Source: an uncultured Eubacteriales bacterium (GTDB lineage Bacteria > Bacillota > Clostridia > Oscillospirales > Acutalibacteraceae). From it: DNA of 53,709 bases. Below are positions 28,716 through 37,883 of this stretch, piece by piece. A program made the position numbers and the translations under genes. Position 1 is the stretch's first letter. The number at the start of each line of letters is the position of its first letter. The notes beneath the pieces were generated by a model. That model was not told the DNA's origin. It saw only the letters and a list, made by a program, of their open reading frames with translations, and did no database searches. The stretch is taken from assembly GCA_900315255.1 (NCBI GenBank), contig OMYH01000016.1, positions 1-53,709 of the forward strand. The letters run 5' to 3'.

Positions 28716-29583
28716 TTTTTCTGCTTTCTCCGTTCTTTATATATAGATCGTATCTGTCCCAGATATTTTCAAGCTGTTTGAAGGTCTGTGTGACCTCCTC
28801 ACGCTTTTGCTCGACCGTTGCCACGATCAGAGCATTGATAAGACTAAGGGGAGCGACAAGCGAATCGACAACTGATGCCATATCACTCTTGGCGATCAGC
28901 ACACGATCGGCGATCGCTGTTACCGGAGAAGTCATACTGTCGGTGATAGCGATTACATGGGCTCCCTGTGAAGAAGCGAATGTCATTGCTTCAACTGTCG
29001 AAGAAGAATATCTCGGAAAGCTGATACCGATCATAACGTCCTGCTTGTCTATTCTGAAAAGCTGTTCATACATCTGAGTTTTGCTTGTCGTTTCGATAAT
29101 CTTGACGTTGCCGAAGATCAGCTCAAAATAATAGCCTAAGAACCGTGCCAGGGCAAACGAGCTTTTTACCGCAAAAATATAGATCGTCCTTGCATTGACT
29201 ATATCGTTAACTGCATTTACAAACGACTCGTCATTATTCTCGTCCATCGTCTTTTTGATGAGCTTGATATCCTGATTCAACACACTCGACAGCACGTTCC
29301 CGTAATCTATTCTGTCGGAGGCAACATCAATTCTCTGCACCGAGGTGAGCTTATCTCTGATCATCTCCTGCATAGCCTTCTGAAGCTCGGGGTAGCCTTC
29401 ATAGCCTATTTCGGTGGCAAATCTTACAACAGTCGATTCGCTGACGCCTACGTTTTCGCCGAGCTTTGAAGCTGTCATATATGCTGCCTTATCATAGCGT
29501 GTGGAGATATAATCCGCAATCAGCTTCTGCCCTTTTGACAGTGTGCCGTATGAGCTGCTTATTCTGTCGAGTAAATTCTGCAT
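28705..29583 (-). CDS. RpiR/MurR family transcriptional regulator
   Basis: 292 residues. An N-terminal HTH_6 domain (1-80, LGENVGVSESTVVRFATEIGYEGY) and a C-terminal SIS sugar-phosphate-binding domain (130-260, IYIFAVKSSFALARFLGYY, IGISFPRYSSSTVEAM). Such regulators respond to phosphosugars. No adjacent sugar-catabolic genes exist, so its target is unclear; it may act elsewhere or on the following genes. The stop overlaps the flavoprotein start. Confidence 0.9.
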   Translation of the reverse strand: MQNLLDRISSSYGTLSKGQKLIADYISTRYDKAAYMTASKLGENVGVSESTVVRFATEIGYEGYPELQKAMQEMIRDKLTSVQRIDVASDRIDYGNVLSSVLNQDIKLIKKTMDENNDESFVNAVNDIVNARTIYIFAVKSSFALARFLGYYFELIFGNVKIIETTSKTQMYEQLFRIDKQDVMIGISFPRYSSSTVEAMTFASSQGAHVIAITDSMTSPVTAIADRVLIAKSDMASVVDSLVAPLSLINALIVATVEQKREEVTQTFKQLENIWDRYDLYIKNGESRKNDR

Positions 29584-29609
29584 AATGATTCCCCCTTAAC
29601 AACAAGTCA

Positions 29610-29641
29610 AGTGAATATCTCCGAAAATGAAGATACTCACT
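29610..29641 (-). promoter_or_regulatory. Hairpin between the AI-2E permease and RpiR genes
   Basis: AGTGAATATCT (29610-29620) pairs with AGATACTCACT (29631-29641), allowing a G-U pair, around a 10-base loop. It has no following T-run. A processing or attenuation hairpin, or an operator for the RpiR protein, are possibilities only. Confidence 0.35.
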
Positions 29642-29656
29642 TTCCAAATGATCTTA

Positions 29657-30964
29657 TTAATCTTCATCAAAGAAGATATCATCGTATTCGTCATCGGCTA
29701 CGATATGACCGTCCTCATACGCTACCCTCGGCAAAGGCTCGACACGCACAGTCTGTTCAGTGGCAAAGCCGAGCTTCACAAGCCTGCCGTTGACCTTTTC
29801 GCCGCATATCTGATATATCACGGCAAACACAGGCACCCCCATCAGCATTCCTACAAAGCCGAACAGTCCTCCGCCCACAAGCACGCTGAACATTATCCAG
29901 AAGCCCGATATTCCCAGCTGATCGCCGAGAATCTTCGGTCCGATAACATTACCGTCAAGCTGCTGTATAATAATGATTATTATTCCGAAAAGAAGTGCCT
30001 GCCACGGGTCGATCATTACAAGCAGTACCACTCCCGGGATAGCTCCGATAATAGGTCCGAAAAACGGGATTATATTTGTGATGCCAACGAACACGCTGAG
30101 CAGCACTGCATATTCTATTCCTACAATACGCAGTACGATAAAGCACATAACGCCTATGATCGTCGAATCTATGAGCTTACCGTATAAGAACTTACCTACC
30201 TTATTATTACAAATATCAACAGTACGCAGAAGCCTTCCCAGGAACTTCTGAGGGACAAGGGCATATGTTATCTTTTTGATCTGATTCATCAGTGTTTCTT
30301 TATTTGCAAGATAATAGATGGATACGATAACACTCAAGAGGAAATTATAGAAAACATTATAAACATTCTTTGTGAAATCGAATATGTGCGGGAACAGATA
30401 ATTTGTGAGTCCCTGCATTATCGCATTGATGTCAAACAAAGCGGTGGTATCGCCTGTCTGACCCGAACCGATATGCTGCTGAATAAACGAGTTCAGATCT
30501 TCGAACATCTCGGACATGAATTCATACTCAAAGCCGAGTTTTGCGGCAACATTAAACACCCATTCCTGGAAGGAGATGTAGTATACCTCAAAGTTATCTA
30601 TTACTCCCTGAATACTGTTTGTGATCTGAGGAATGATTATACTGAGCAAAAGGACTATTACCGCAAAAAGGATAACATAAGAAAAAATAAGGGACAAAGG
30701 CTTCCTGAGCTTTACTAAAAATTCATCGCCCTTATTCTTTATTTTAGAAGGCTCTTTGTCCATAAAGACAAACGCCTTGTTCATAAAAAACATATACGGA
30801 ATATTAAGAACATAAGCCAATACGAATCCAACCATAAAAGGAGTAAGCACTTTAAGAATGTTCTCAATTATGCCGATGATCATATCAAGTCTTGTAAGAA
30901 CAAGAACCAATATGCCCGCAAAAGCAATGAGTGAAAGTATCGATTTAAATGTTCCCTTGGACAC
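29657..30964 (-). CDS. AI-2E family transporter
   Basis: 435 residues. About eight membrane segments with the family's conserved GIEYAVLLSVFVGITNIIPF, the PFFGPIIGAIPGVVLL segment and QQLDGNVIGPKILG near 330-350. A hydrophilic loop sits at about 120-190. The tail is acidic (DDEYDDIFFDED). Family members export small molecules, Na+/H+ or autoinducer, but the substrate is not predictable. It has its own promoter (31019-31047). Confidence 0.9.
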   Translation of the reverse strand: MSKGTFKSILSLIAFAGILVLVLTRLDMIIGIIENILKVLTPFMVGFVLAYVLNIPYMFFMNKAFVFMDKEPSKIKNKGDEFLVKLRKPLSLIFSYVILFAVIVLLLSIIIPQITNSIQGVIDNFEVYYISFQEWVFNVAAKLGFEYEFMSEMFEDLNSFIQQHIGSGQTGDTTALFDINAIMQGLTNYLFPHIFDFTKNVYNVFYNFLLSVIVSIYYLANKETLMNQIKKITYALVPQKFLGRLLRTVDICNNKVGKFLYGKLIDSTIIGVMCFIVLRIVGIEYAVLLSVFVGITNIIPFFGPIIGAIPGVVLLVMIDPWQALLFGIIIIIIQQLDGNVIGPKILGDQLGISGFWIMFSVLVGGGLFGFVGMLMGVPVFAVIYQICGEKVNGRLVKLGFATEQTVRVEPLPRVAYEDGHIVADDEYDDIFFDED

Positions 30965-30990
30965 CAGCCTGCCCCCTTTCTTTGAGATTC

Positions 30991-31018
30991 TGTTACTATC
31001 TTTTTGTTACTATCTTTT
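30991..31018. repeat. Two perfect 14-bp tandem repeats in the AI-2E gene leader
   Basis: TGTTACTATCTTTT occurs at 30991-31004 and immediately again at 31005-31018, between the -10 element and the start codon of the AI-2E gene. It could be an operator pair or a slippage product. Confidence 0.6.
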
Positions 31019-31047
31019 ATAATATACCAAATCCGACAAAAAGTAAA
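31019..31047 (-). promoter_or_regulatory. Probable promoter of the AI-2E gene
   Basis: On the minus strand TTTACT (31047-31042), 17-base spacer, TATTAT (31024-31019). It lies just downstream of the polC stop, so the AI-2E and RpiR genes need not depend on polC transcription. Confidence 0.6.
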
Positions 31048-31065
31048 GTGCTGAGAAAAATTTTA

Positions 31066-34000
31066 TCAGAACAGTGACATCTGATTTGATTCGGGCAGAT
31101 CGCCGAACGCTCCGTTTTCTCTGAGCATTTCAATGACCGTCTTTGAAACCTTTGATTTTGCCTGAATATCCTCGATAGAGAGGAAATCGCCGCTTCTGAC
31201 CACATCAACAAGACTTTCTGCGGCAGCTTCGCCGAGTCCGGGCAGAGAGCAGTAGGGCAGTCTGAGAGAATCGCCTTCAATAACGAACTTCTTTGCCTCG
31301 GACTTATATATATTGATAGGCAGCACCTTTATACCTCTTGCAAGCATTTCGTTGACGATCTGCAGAGTTGCAAGGTCGGTCTTTTCCTTTGCGGTAGCAG
31401 AATTGCCTTTATTTATAATATCCCTTATCTTTTCTTCTACGGCCGCTTTTCCTTTGAGAGCAGATTCGGCGTCAAAGCTTTCTCCGCGAACCGTAAAGTA
31501 CGCAGCATAATAAGCAAGCGGCTCATGTACCTTATACCAGCCCAGCCTGAGCGTAGAGATCATATATGCCGCAGCATGGGCTTTCGGGAACATATATTTT
31601 ATCTTCATGCACGAATCTATGTACCACTGCGGCACATCGTGATCCTTCATCGCCTGTATATGCTCCTCTGTCAGCAGCTTTGTTGCCTTTCCCTTACGAA
31701 CAATCTCCATGATCTTGAACGCCATCTTCGGTTCAAGTCCCTTATGCAGCAGATAGGTCATAATACTGTCACGAGTACCGATAACCTCGGAGATCGTGCA
31801 GGTGCCGTTCTTTATAAGATCGGCTGCATTGCCGATCCATACGTCCGTACCGTGGGAAAGACCCGAAATCTGCAGAAGGTCGGAGAAGGTTTTCGGCTGT
31901 GATTCTACAAGCATCTGACGCACAAAGCTCGTGCCGGATTCAGGCAGAGAAAACGTTCCCGTCTGAGAATCAATATCCTCAGGCTTAATGCCGAGGGCTT
32001 TGGTTGAGGTGAACAGCGACATAACGTCAGGGTCGCTCATCGACACGTCCATTACGCTGATCCCTGTGAATTCCTCAAGGTAATGATAGATCGTCGGAAC
32101 ATCGTGACCAAGCTCGTCAAGCTTGCATATGGTATCGTGTATGGAATGGAAATCGAAGTGTGTTGTGATATTATCGGACTTCTGATCGTTGGCAGGTCTT
32201 TGTATCGGGCAGAAGTCAAAAACGCTCATTCCTCTCGGAACTACTACCATGCCGCCCGGGTGCTGACCTGTTGTTCTTTTTATACCGGTACAGCCCTGAG
32301 CAAGTCTTTGCTCCTCGGCTTTGTGAAATATCTTGCCGTTTTGCTCGGCATACTTCTTGACATAGCCGAAGGCGGTCTTATCCGCAACTGTCGCAATAGT
32401 ACCCGCTTTGAACACATTCTCCTTACCGAAAAGCTGTTCGGTATATCTGTGAGAATTCGACTGGTATTCGCCGGAAAAGTTAAGGTCGATATCGGGGACT
32501 TTATCTCCGTCGAACCCTAAGAATGTTTCAAAGGGTATCTCGTGACCGTCACGGTGATACGGTGTGCCGCACTTCGGGCAGTTCTTTGCGGGGAGATCGA
32601 AGCCCGAACCCACGCTGCCGTCTGTGATGAATTCGCTGTTTTTGCACTCGGGATTCGGACACAGATAATGCGGACAAAGCGGATTTACCTCGGAGATACC
32701 CGACATTGTTGCAACGAACGATGATCCTACCGAGCCTCTCGAACCGACTAAATAGCCGTGCTCTTCCGAGTCTGCCACGAGCTTCTGAGCCGTCATATAA
32801 AGCACAGAAAATCCGTGCTTTGTGATCGAACCCAACTCTCTGTCAAGACGAGCCTTGACTATTTCGGGCAGCGGATCGCCGTACATTTTCTTTGCACGCT
32901 CCCATGTAATAGTAGTGAGCTGCTCCTCCGCACCGTCGATGAACGGCGGAAAATTACCGTCGGGGATAGGCTTGATCTGCTCTATCATATCGGCAATTTT
33001 ATTGGTATTTTCAACTACTATCTCATACGCTTTCTCCTCGCCGAGATACTCAAACTCCTTGAGCATTTCCTTCGTTGTGCGGAGATAAAGGGGCGCCTGA
33101 TGGTCGGCGTCGTCAAAGCCCTTGCTCGCCATGATGATCTTTCTGTATTCCGACATATACGGGTCGAGGAAATGTACGTCACAGGTAGCCACAACGGGGA
33201 TCCCGAGATCCTCGCCGAGCTTTATCACCGTTTTGTTAAAATTAATTATCCCGTCTATCGAATCTACTGTGTTGTTCCTGACCATAAACTCGTTGTTGCC
33301 GAGCGGCTGTATCTCAAGATAATCATAGAAAGAAGCTATCTCTTTCAGCTCCTCATATGATTTCTCGCCCTTTACGATAGAATGGTAAAGCTCGCCTATC
33401 TCACAGGCGCTGCCCAGAAGAAGACCCTCTCTGTGACGCATAAGCACAGACTTTGGTATCCTCGGACGTCTGTAAAAATAGTTCAGATGAGCATATGATA
33501 TCAGCTTGTAAAGGTTTTTTAGTCCCGTAAGGTTCTTTACAAGGATTATCTGATGATATGTTTTAAGCTTTTTAAGCTCCTCTGTCGAAAGCTGCGAGCA
33601 GTTCTGACAAATAGCGTCTTCCCCCTCAAACGGCTTGCTGTTATCAGATACGGTATCGTCTATAAAGTATGCCTCCGTACCGTAAATGACCTTGATGTTG
33701 CCGCCGCTTTTCTGAATATCATTGAGAGTATTCATCGCCTCGGGGAACGCCTGCGCAACGCCGTGATCCGTTATTGCTATTGCGGGCATACCCCATTCAA
33801 AGGCACGTCTGATGAGATCGCCTGCGGGAGTAACGCCGTCCATGTCGGACATATTTGTATGCAGATGAAGCTCGCATCTCTTTACGGGTGCTTTGTCAAC
33901 GATCTTCACCTTCTTAGCCGTTGCAATAGAAACAGCGTGCATAACAATTTCGTTATCGTAGCGATCAAACTGAACATCACCCTTGACAACAATGGTAGAA

Positions 34001-34917
34001 CCCGATTTTAAAATATCGAGCGGCTTGCATTTCTCTATACTTTCGATGATCTTGACGGTCATCGAACTTGTGTAGTCTGTAATAAGAATTGTAACTATAT
34101 ATTTCTTTCCGTCCTTTGTTGTGCGGAAATCAAGGCTGAAGATATCGCCCCATATCATGCAGCTTCCCGTTTCTGCCGAAAGAGTATTTATCGGGATAGT
34201 ATTCACCTTGGTGATCGCCCTGCCGTAAAGCGGCTTTGCGCTCTTGTCTGCGATGACAGGTACAAGAGTATCTCCCTGCCTGACTTCGATCTCCGGAGCA
34301 GCTTTCTCTGCTTTCTCACGTTTTTCATCTGCCGAACGCATAGTTTCTTCGTGACGTTCAACCTGCTCCATCGCCGCTTCTCTCGCTTTAAGCTCTTCGA
34401 TATGCTGCTGCATTTCGATATAATCCTTGTTATCGAAGCTCATGACCGTAACGCCCTCAAACCCGACGCTGAACCTTTTTTCAAACATATTAAAAATTGC
34501 GTCGGAGATCAGCCGTTCTGCGTTTTGTCCTTTGATCACGGCTTCTCCTCCGTGATAGAGAGTGATAATAAAGCTGTCGTCTTCGATCCTCGCCTCTGCG
34601 TCCTTGAATGTTCCGTTAAGCGTTGCATTGTCACGTTTTAAATGCAGAACAATTTCGGGAAAATATTTTTCGGTGAACAATTCGGAGGGGAATTTCGTAT
34701 TCACACGAACGCTGCCAAGCTCCAGGCTTCTTTTCAGCTCGTTTTCAAACTGTAAAACATCGCTCTGCGATACAAGCTTTCCGAACCTCACCGTTATGAC
34801 CATAGTCAGATCCTGTTTATTTATATTTACTTCCATTGCGGAAATATCGCCATCGGCAAGCCTGTCAAGCAGGTCGTCCGATGCATATCCTCTGAATGTT
34901 TCCAGATATTTACTCAA
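31066..34917 (-). CDS. polC: PolC-type DNA polymerase III alpha subunit lacking the embedded exonuclease
   Basis: 1283 residues, against about 1,437 in Bacillus. N-terminal domains, an OB fold (about 235-335), a PHP domain beginning HLHTNMSDMDG (351-361) with ITDHG (382-386), YGTEAYF (412-418) and a late CDVHF (579-583), a zinc knuckle (Cys753, 758, 780, 783), and catalytic Asp809, Asp811 (DKVPDIDLNFSGEY) and Asp934 (KLDELGHD). At about 421-450, where PolC normally carries a DEDD exonuclease inside PHP, there is only a short linker with a CQNC pair; no DxE-type motif is seen. The main replicase should be functional, and proofreading must be provided by PHP or another protein. Follows ispG and a hypothetical gene. 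Confidence 0.95.
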   Translation of the reverse strand: MSKYLETFRGYASDDLLDRLADGDISAMEVNINKQDLTMVITVRFGKLVSQSDVLQFENELKRSLELGSVRVNTKFPSELFTEKYFPEIVLHLKRDNATLNGTFKDAEARIEDDSFIITLYHGGEAVIKGQNAERLISDAIFNMFEKRFSVGFEGVTVMSFDNKDYIEMQQHIEELKAREAAMEQVERHEETMRSADEKREKAEKAAPEIEVRQGDTLVPVIADKSAKPLYGRAITKVNTIPINTLSAETGSCMIWGDIFSLDFRTTKDGKKYIVTILITDYTSSMTVKIIESIEKCKPLDILKSGSTIVVKGDVQFDRYDNEIVMHAVSIATAKKVKIVDKAPVKRCELHLHTNMSDMDGVTPAGDLIRRAFEWGMPAIAITDHGVAQAFPEAMNTLNDIQKSGGNIKVIYGTEAYFIDDTVSDNSKPFEGEDAICQNCSQLSTEELKKLKTYHQIILVKNLTGLKNLYKLISYAHLNYFYRRPRIPKSVLMRHREGLLLGSACEIGELYHSIVKGEKSYEELKEIASFYDYLEIQPLGNNEFMVRNNTVDSIDGIINFNKTVIKLGEDLGIPVVATCDVHFLDPYMSEYRKIIMASKGFDDADHQAPLYLRTTKEMLKEFEYLGEEKAYEIVVENTNKIADMIEQIKPIPDGNFPPFIDGAEEQLTTITWERAKKMYGDPLPEIVKARLDRELGSITKHGFSVLYMTAQKLVADSEEHGYLVGSRGSVGSSFVATMSGISEVNPLCPHYLCPNPECKNSEFITDGSVGSGFDLPAKNCPKCGTPYHRDGHEIPFETFLGFDGDKVPDIDLNFSGEYQSNSHRYTEQLFGKENVFKAGTIATVADKTAFGYVKKYAEQNGKIFHKAEEQRLAQGCTGIKRTTGQHPGGMVVVPRGMSVFDFCPIQRPANDQKSDNITTHFDFHSIHDTICKLDELGHDVPTIYHYLEEFTGISVMDVSMSDPDVMSLFTSTKALGIKPEDIDSQTGTFSLPESGTSFVRQMLVESQPKTFSDLLQISGLSHGTDVWIGNAADLIKNGTCTISEVIGTRDSIMTYLLHKGLEPKMAFKIMEIVRKGKATKLLTEEHIQAMKDHDVPQWYIDSCMKIKYMFPKAHAAAYMISTLRLGWYKVHEPLAYYAAYFTVRGESFDAESALKGKAAVEEKIRDIINKGNSATAKEKTDLATLQIVNEMLARGIKVLPINIYKSEAKKFVIEGDSLRLPYCSLPGLGEAAAESLVDVVRSGDFLSIEDIQAKSKVSKTVIEMLRENGAFGDLPESNQMSLF

Positions 34918-34957
34918 ATCATGCCTTCCCTTCTATAAAAAACTTACCATATAAATA

Positions 34958-35356
34958 TCAGAACATAATATATGTAGTCACTTTATCATTGAATCCGATA
35001 TAGCGATCCTGATATCCATTAGCTGCATAAACGATCAAGGCTTCTCTCAGCGCTTGCAATGCATCAGGATTATCATTCAAACCATCCGAATATACAAGAT
35101 ACCAGCTAATATCATTTCCTTTTACAATTTGTTTAAGCGTAGGAAACTTTACATCTCCTTTGTAATCAAAAAGAAATTTGTATTTATCGCTCGGTTCCAT
35201 AACCGGCCCGTTTGAAAGATATTTTGAAAGATAAAAGAGTTTAATGTCATTCTCCCGATCTATTGTTCCGCCGCAAAAAGCCTTCACTTTTTCAGTGTAC
35301 GGAATTTTATATTCCTTACGTTCTTCATCTCTCAGCTTATCGTTAACAAAAGCCAT
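34958..35356 (-). CDS. Hypothetical protein between ispG and polC
   Basis: 132 residues from the ATG at 35356, with AAAGAGG 8 bases upstream. A TTG 18 bases earlier is an alternative. No family recognised. Features are a basic, charged start (MAFVNDKLRDEERKEYKIPY), a TVKAFCGGTIDRE-like turn, a WYLVYSDGLNDNPDALQALRE segment and YQDRYIGFNDKVTTYIMF at the end. No membrane segment or signal peptide. Its place inside an otherwise universal housekeeping gene order suggests an insertion in this lineage. Confidence 0.65.
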   Translation of the reverse strand: MAFVNDKLRDEERKEYKIPYTEKVKAFCGGTIDRENDIKLFYLSKYLSNGPVMEPSDKYKFLFDYKGDVKFPTLKQIVKGNDISWYLVYSDGLNDNPDALQALREALIVYAANGYQDRYIGFNDKVTTYIMF

Positions 35357-35401
35357 TGTTACTGCCTCTTTCAATTCATTTTTTAGAGTTCACATTTCTG
35401 C

Positions 35402-36445
35402 TTAAAGCTTTCCGATCTCCTCCATAAGAGTATCGAGAAGCATATCCTCCGACACCTTGCGTATAATCTCACCCTTTTTGAAAACAAGTCCTACTCCGTC
35501 GCCGCCTGCGATACCTATATCGGCTTCTCTCGCTTCGCCGGGTCCGTTCACAACACAGCCCATGACAGCTACGGTAATACTCTTGTTACAGTCTGCAAGC
35601 CGCTTCTGCGCCTCGTTTGCGATAGAGATAAGGTCGATCCTCGTTCTTCCGCAGGTCGGGCACGAAATGAACTTCACGCCGCTTGTGTCAACATCTATCG
35701 CCTTGAGAATATCCCTTGCTGCATACACTTCTTTTACGGGACTGTCTGTAAGCGATACCCTTATTGTGTCGCCGATCCCGTGCATAAGCAGCGAGCCTAT
35801 GCCTGCGGCGGATTTGATCAGACCCATTCTCTCCGTACCTGCCTCGGTAACTCCGAGGTGAAGCGGATAATCGCACTTTTCGCTTGCAAGCTCATATGCC
35901 TTTATCATCGTACCGACGGTAGAGGATTTCATCGAAAGAACTATATCATAAAAATCAAACTTCTCTAAAAGCGACGCATGGAACAAGGCGCTTTCGCACA
36001 AGGCTTCTGCCGTGGGAGAGCCGTACTTGGCAAGGATATTTTTCTCAAGCGAACCAGAGTTTACACCTATCCTTATGGGAATACTGCGTGAACGACAAGC
36101 CCTCACCACTTCGCGTACTCTGTCGTCACTGCCGATATTGCCGGGATTTATGCGAACCTTGTCGATACCTGCATTTACAGCTTCGATCGCAAGCCTGTAA
36201 TCAAAATGAATATCTGCAACTATAGGAGCTTTGACCTCTTTTTTTATCGCCTCGATAAGCTTTATTGCGCTCATATCGGGTATGGCGATCCTGATTATCT
36301 CGCAGCCTGCCTGTTCAAGCTCCTTTGCCTGTCTTACGCTGCCCTCTATATCCGTGGACGGAATATTAATCATTGACTGTATCGAAACAGGCGCGCCGCC
36401 GCCTATCTCTACGTTCCCTGCTTTTACACGAATCTTACTGCTCAT
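35402..36445 (-). CDS. ispG: 4-hydroxy-3-methylbut-2-enyl diphosphate synthase
   Basis: 347 residues from the ATG at 36445, preceded by AGGAG. The N-terminal TIM-barrel starts with VEIGGGAPVSIQSMINIPSTD. The C-terminal iron-sulfur domain has Cys residues in SCPTCGRTR and MGCVVNGPGEA. It converts MEcPP to HMBPP, the step before IspH (at 24198). It lies after rseP, overlapping by none, in the dxr-rseP-ispG order typical of Clostridia. Confidence 0.96.
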   Translation of the reverse strand: MSSKIRVKAGNVEIGGGAPVSIQSMINIPSTDIEGSVRQAKELEQAGCEIIRIAIPDMSAIKLIEAIKKEVKAPIVADIHFDYRLAIEAVNAGIDKVRINPGNIGSDDRVREVVRACRSRSIPIRIGVNSGSLEKNILAKYGSPTAEALCESALFHASLLEKFDFYDIVLSMKSSTVGTMIKAYELASEKCDYPLHLGVTEAGTERMGLIKSAAGIGSLLMHGIGDTIRVSLTDSPVKEVYAARDILKAIDVDTSGVKFISCPTCGRTRIDLISIANEAQKRLADCNKSITVAVMGCVVNGPGEAREADIGIAGGDGVGLVFKKGEIIRKVSEDMLLDTLMEEIGKL

Positions 36446-36455
36446 AATAATTCTC

Positions 36456-37829
36456 CTATCCAATGAACCCTGTTCCGTTAAACAGCTTTACAACATCATT
36501 TATTGTTATGAATCCTATGAACGCAAGCAGGATCAGGAATCCGACCGTATGGATCGCGCCCTCGTATTTTTGAGGTATGGGCTTCCTGATTATCACTTCA
36601 ATAAGCATAAACAGGAATCTTCCCCCGTCAAGCGCAGGCAGCGGCAGTACGTTGACGATACCCAGATTCACCGTGATTATCATCATCACATACAGGATAT
36701 TGTTGACAGCCTCGCCAAAGCCCGATTCAAGACCTACCTGCGCAGCCTGCTTTACAACAGATGCCGTACCCACAGGGCCTGCTATATCGTTCATTCCGAA
36801 CCTGCCGGTTACAAGTCCCGACAAGCTTATCCAGACTACCTTTACTACAGAATAAGTGTTTTTGGCGGATTCGGTTATCAATGTTCCGATATTTTTCTTT
36901 ATCGGCTCGACCGAAAAATCAAGCGCAACGGTCGGCTCGTCATCTTCGCCGAGATAAGTGTAAAAATCGACATTCTCTACGGTGATCCTCTGACCTTCCC
37001 TGATAACGTCAACATCTGTGCGGAAACGTCTGCGTTCGGGCATAAACTCACGCTCCTCCGGCTTGTAGTCCGTTTTCGCAAGCCTGTTGACCTCGGCTAT
37101 CGTATTTTTGGTTATAGTATCGGCTTCTTCTTTTGAAGTACAAACATTTATATTCTTTATACCTTCGTCAAACGCATTGGTTATTTCCAGCAGTTCGTCT
37201 TCGGTATAATCCTCTTCCTTGAGAGATGTATATTGTCTTAAAAGAGTATAGCCGCAGTCTTCTTTGTAAATTGAGAAATCATTCCCGTCAACTGTTTTAA
37301 TTTCCAGCAAAGCCAGTGCAAAGGAAATATCTCTCGAGCAATTTATCTTGTAATCCCCGATCTCCACGATCTTATCGCCCGACTGAAGTCCCGATTTTGA
37401 TGTAAAGGCAGCCTGTGCGAAGTCTGCAATAGTAGTTGAAGAAAAAGCAGACGACTGCCCCATGAGTATCATCATCATTACAAGGCCCAGAACGATATTG
37501 TTGAACGCTCCTGCGAGAACGATGATCATTCTCTGCCACACGGGTTTGTTTATCAAAGCTCTATCGTTATCGCTTTCTTCATTTTCGCCTTCCATAGCAC
37601 AGTAACCGCCGATCGGCAGCAGACGAACCGTGTATTTAGTTTCTCCCTTTTCAAACTGAAAAAGCTTGGGACCCATACCTATGGCAAATTCATTGACCTG
37701 TACCCCGAACTTTTTCGCCGTAATAAAATGTCCGAACTCGTGTATAAAAATAATGAATTCAAATATAAGTACGCCTATCACGATCAAAGCTATTGTAGTA
37801 AGAATAAAAATCAGATCCTTCCGTAACAT
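36456..37829 (-). CDS. rseP: RseP-type site-2 intramembrane protease
   Basis: 457 residues from the ATG at 37829. The active-site HEFGH (30-34) is in the first membrane segment, followed by GGYCAMEGE, and the LPALDGGR motif lies near the C-terminus. A PDZ-like domain with SGLQSGDKIVEIGDYKI sits between, with an enlarged hydrophilic insertion (about 195-290). It cleaves transmembrane substrates such as anti-sigma factors. No clear Shine-Dalgarno sequence precedes the ATG; instead a perfect 12-bp hairpin ends 11 bases before it. A TTG at 37865 is an alternative start. Confidence 0.92.
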   Translation of the reverse strand: MLRKDLIFILTTIALIVIGVLIFEFIIFIHEFGHFITAKKFGVQVNEFAIGMGPKLFQFEKGETKYTVRLLPIGGYCAMEGENEESDNDRALINKPVWQRMIIVLAGAFNNIVLGLVMMMILMGQSSAFSSTTIADFAQAAFTSKSGLQSGDKIVEIGDYKINCSRDISFALALLEIKTVDGNDFSIYKEDCGYTLLRQYTSLKEEDYTEDELLEITNAFDEGIKNINVCTSKEEADTITKNTIAEVNRLAKTDYKPEEREFMPERRRFRTDVDVIREGQRITVENVDFYTYLGEDDEPTVALDFSVEPIKKNIGTLITESAKNTYSVVKVVWISLSGLVTGRFGMNDIAGPVGTASVVKQAAQVGLESGFGEAVNNILYVMMIITVNLGIVNVLPLPALDGGRFLFMLIEVIIRKPIPQKYEGAIHTVGFLILLAFIGFITINDVVKLFNGTGFIG

Positions 37830-37840
37830 CTTTATGTCGT

Positions 37841-37876
37841 AATAACACCATTCGGCAATATCCAAATGGTGTTATT
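37841..37876 (-). promoter_or_regulatory. Perfect 12-bp hairpin before rseP
   Basis: AATAACACCATT (37841-37852) and AATGGTGTTATT (37865-37876) are exact inverted repeats around a 12-base loop, between dxr and rseP. On the minus strand the stem ends 11 bases before the rseP ATG, in the place of a ribosome site. Confidence 0.55.
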
Positions 37877-37883
37877 CTTCTTA

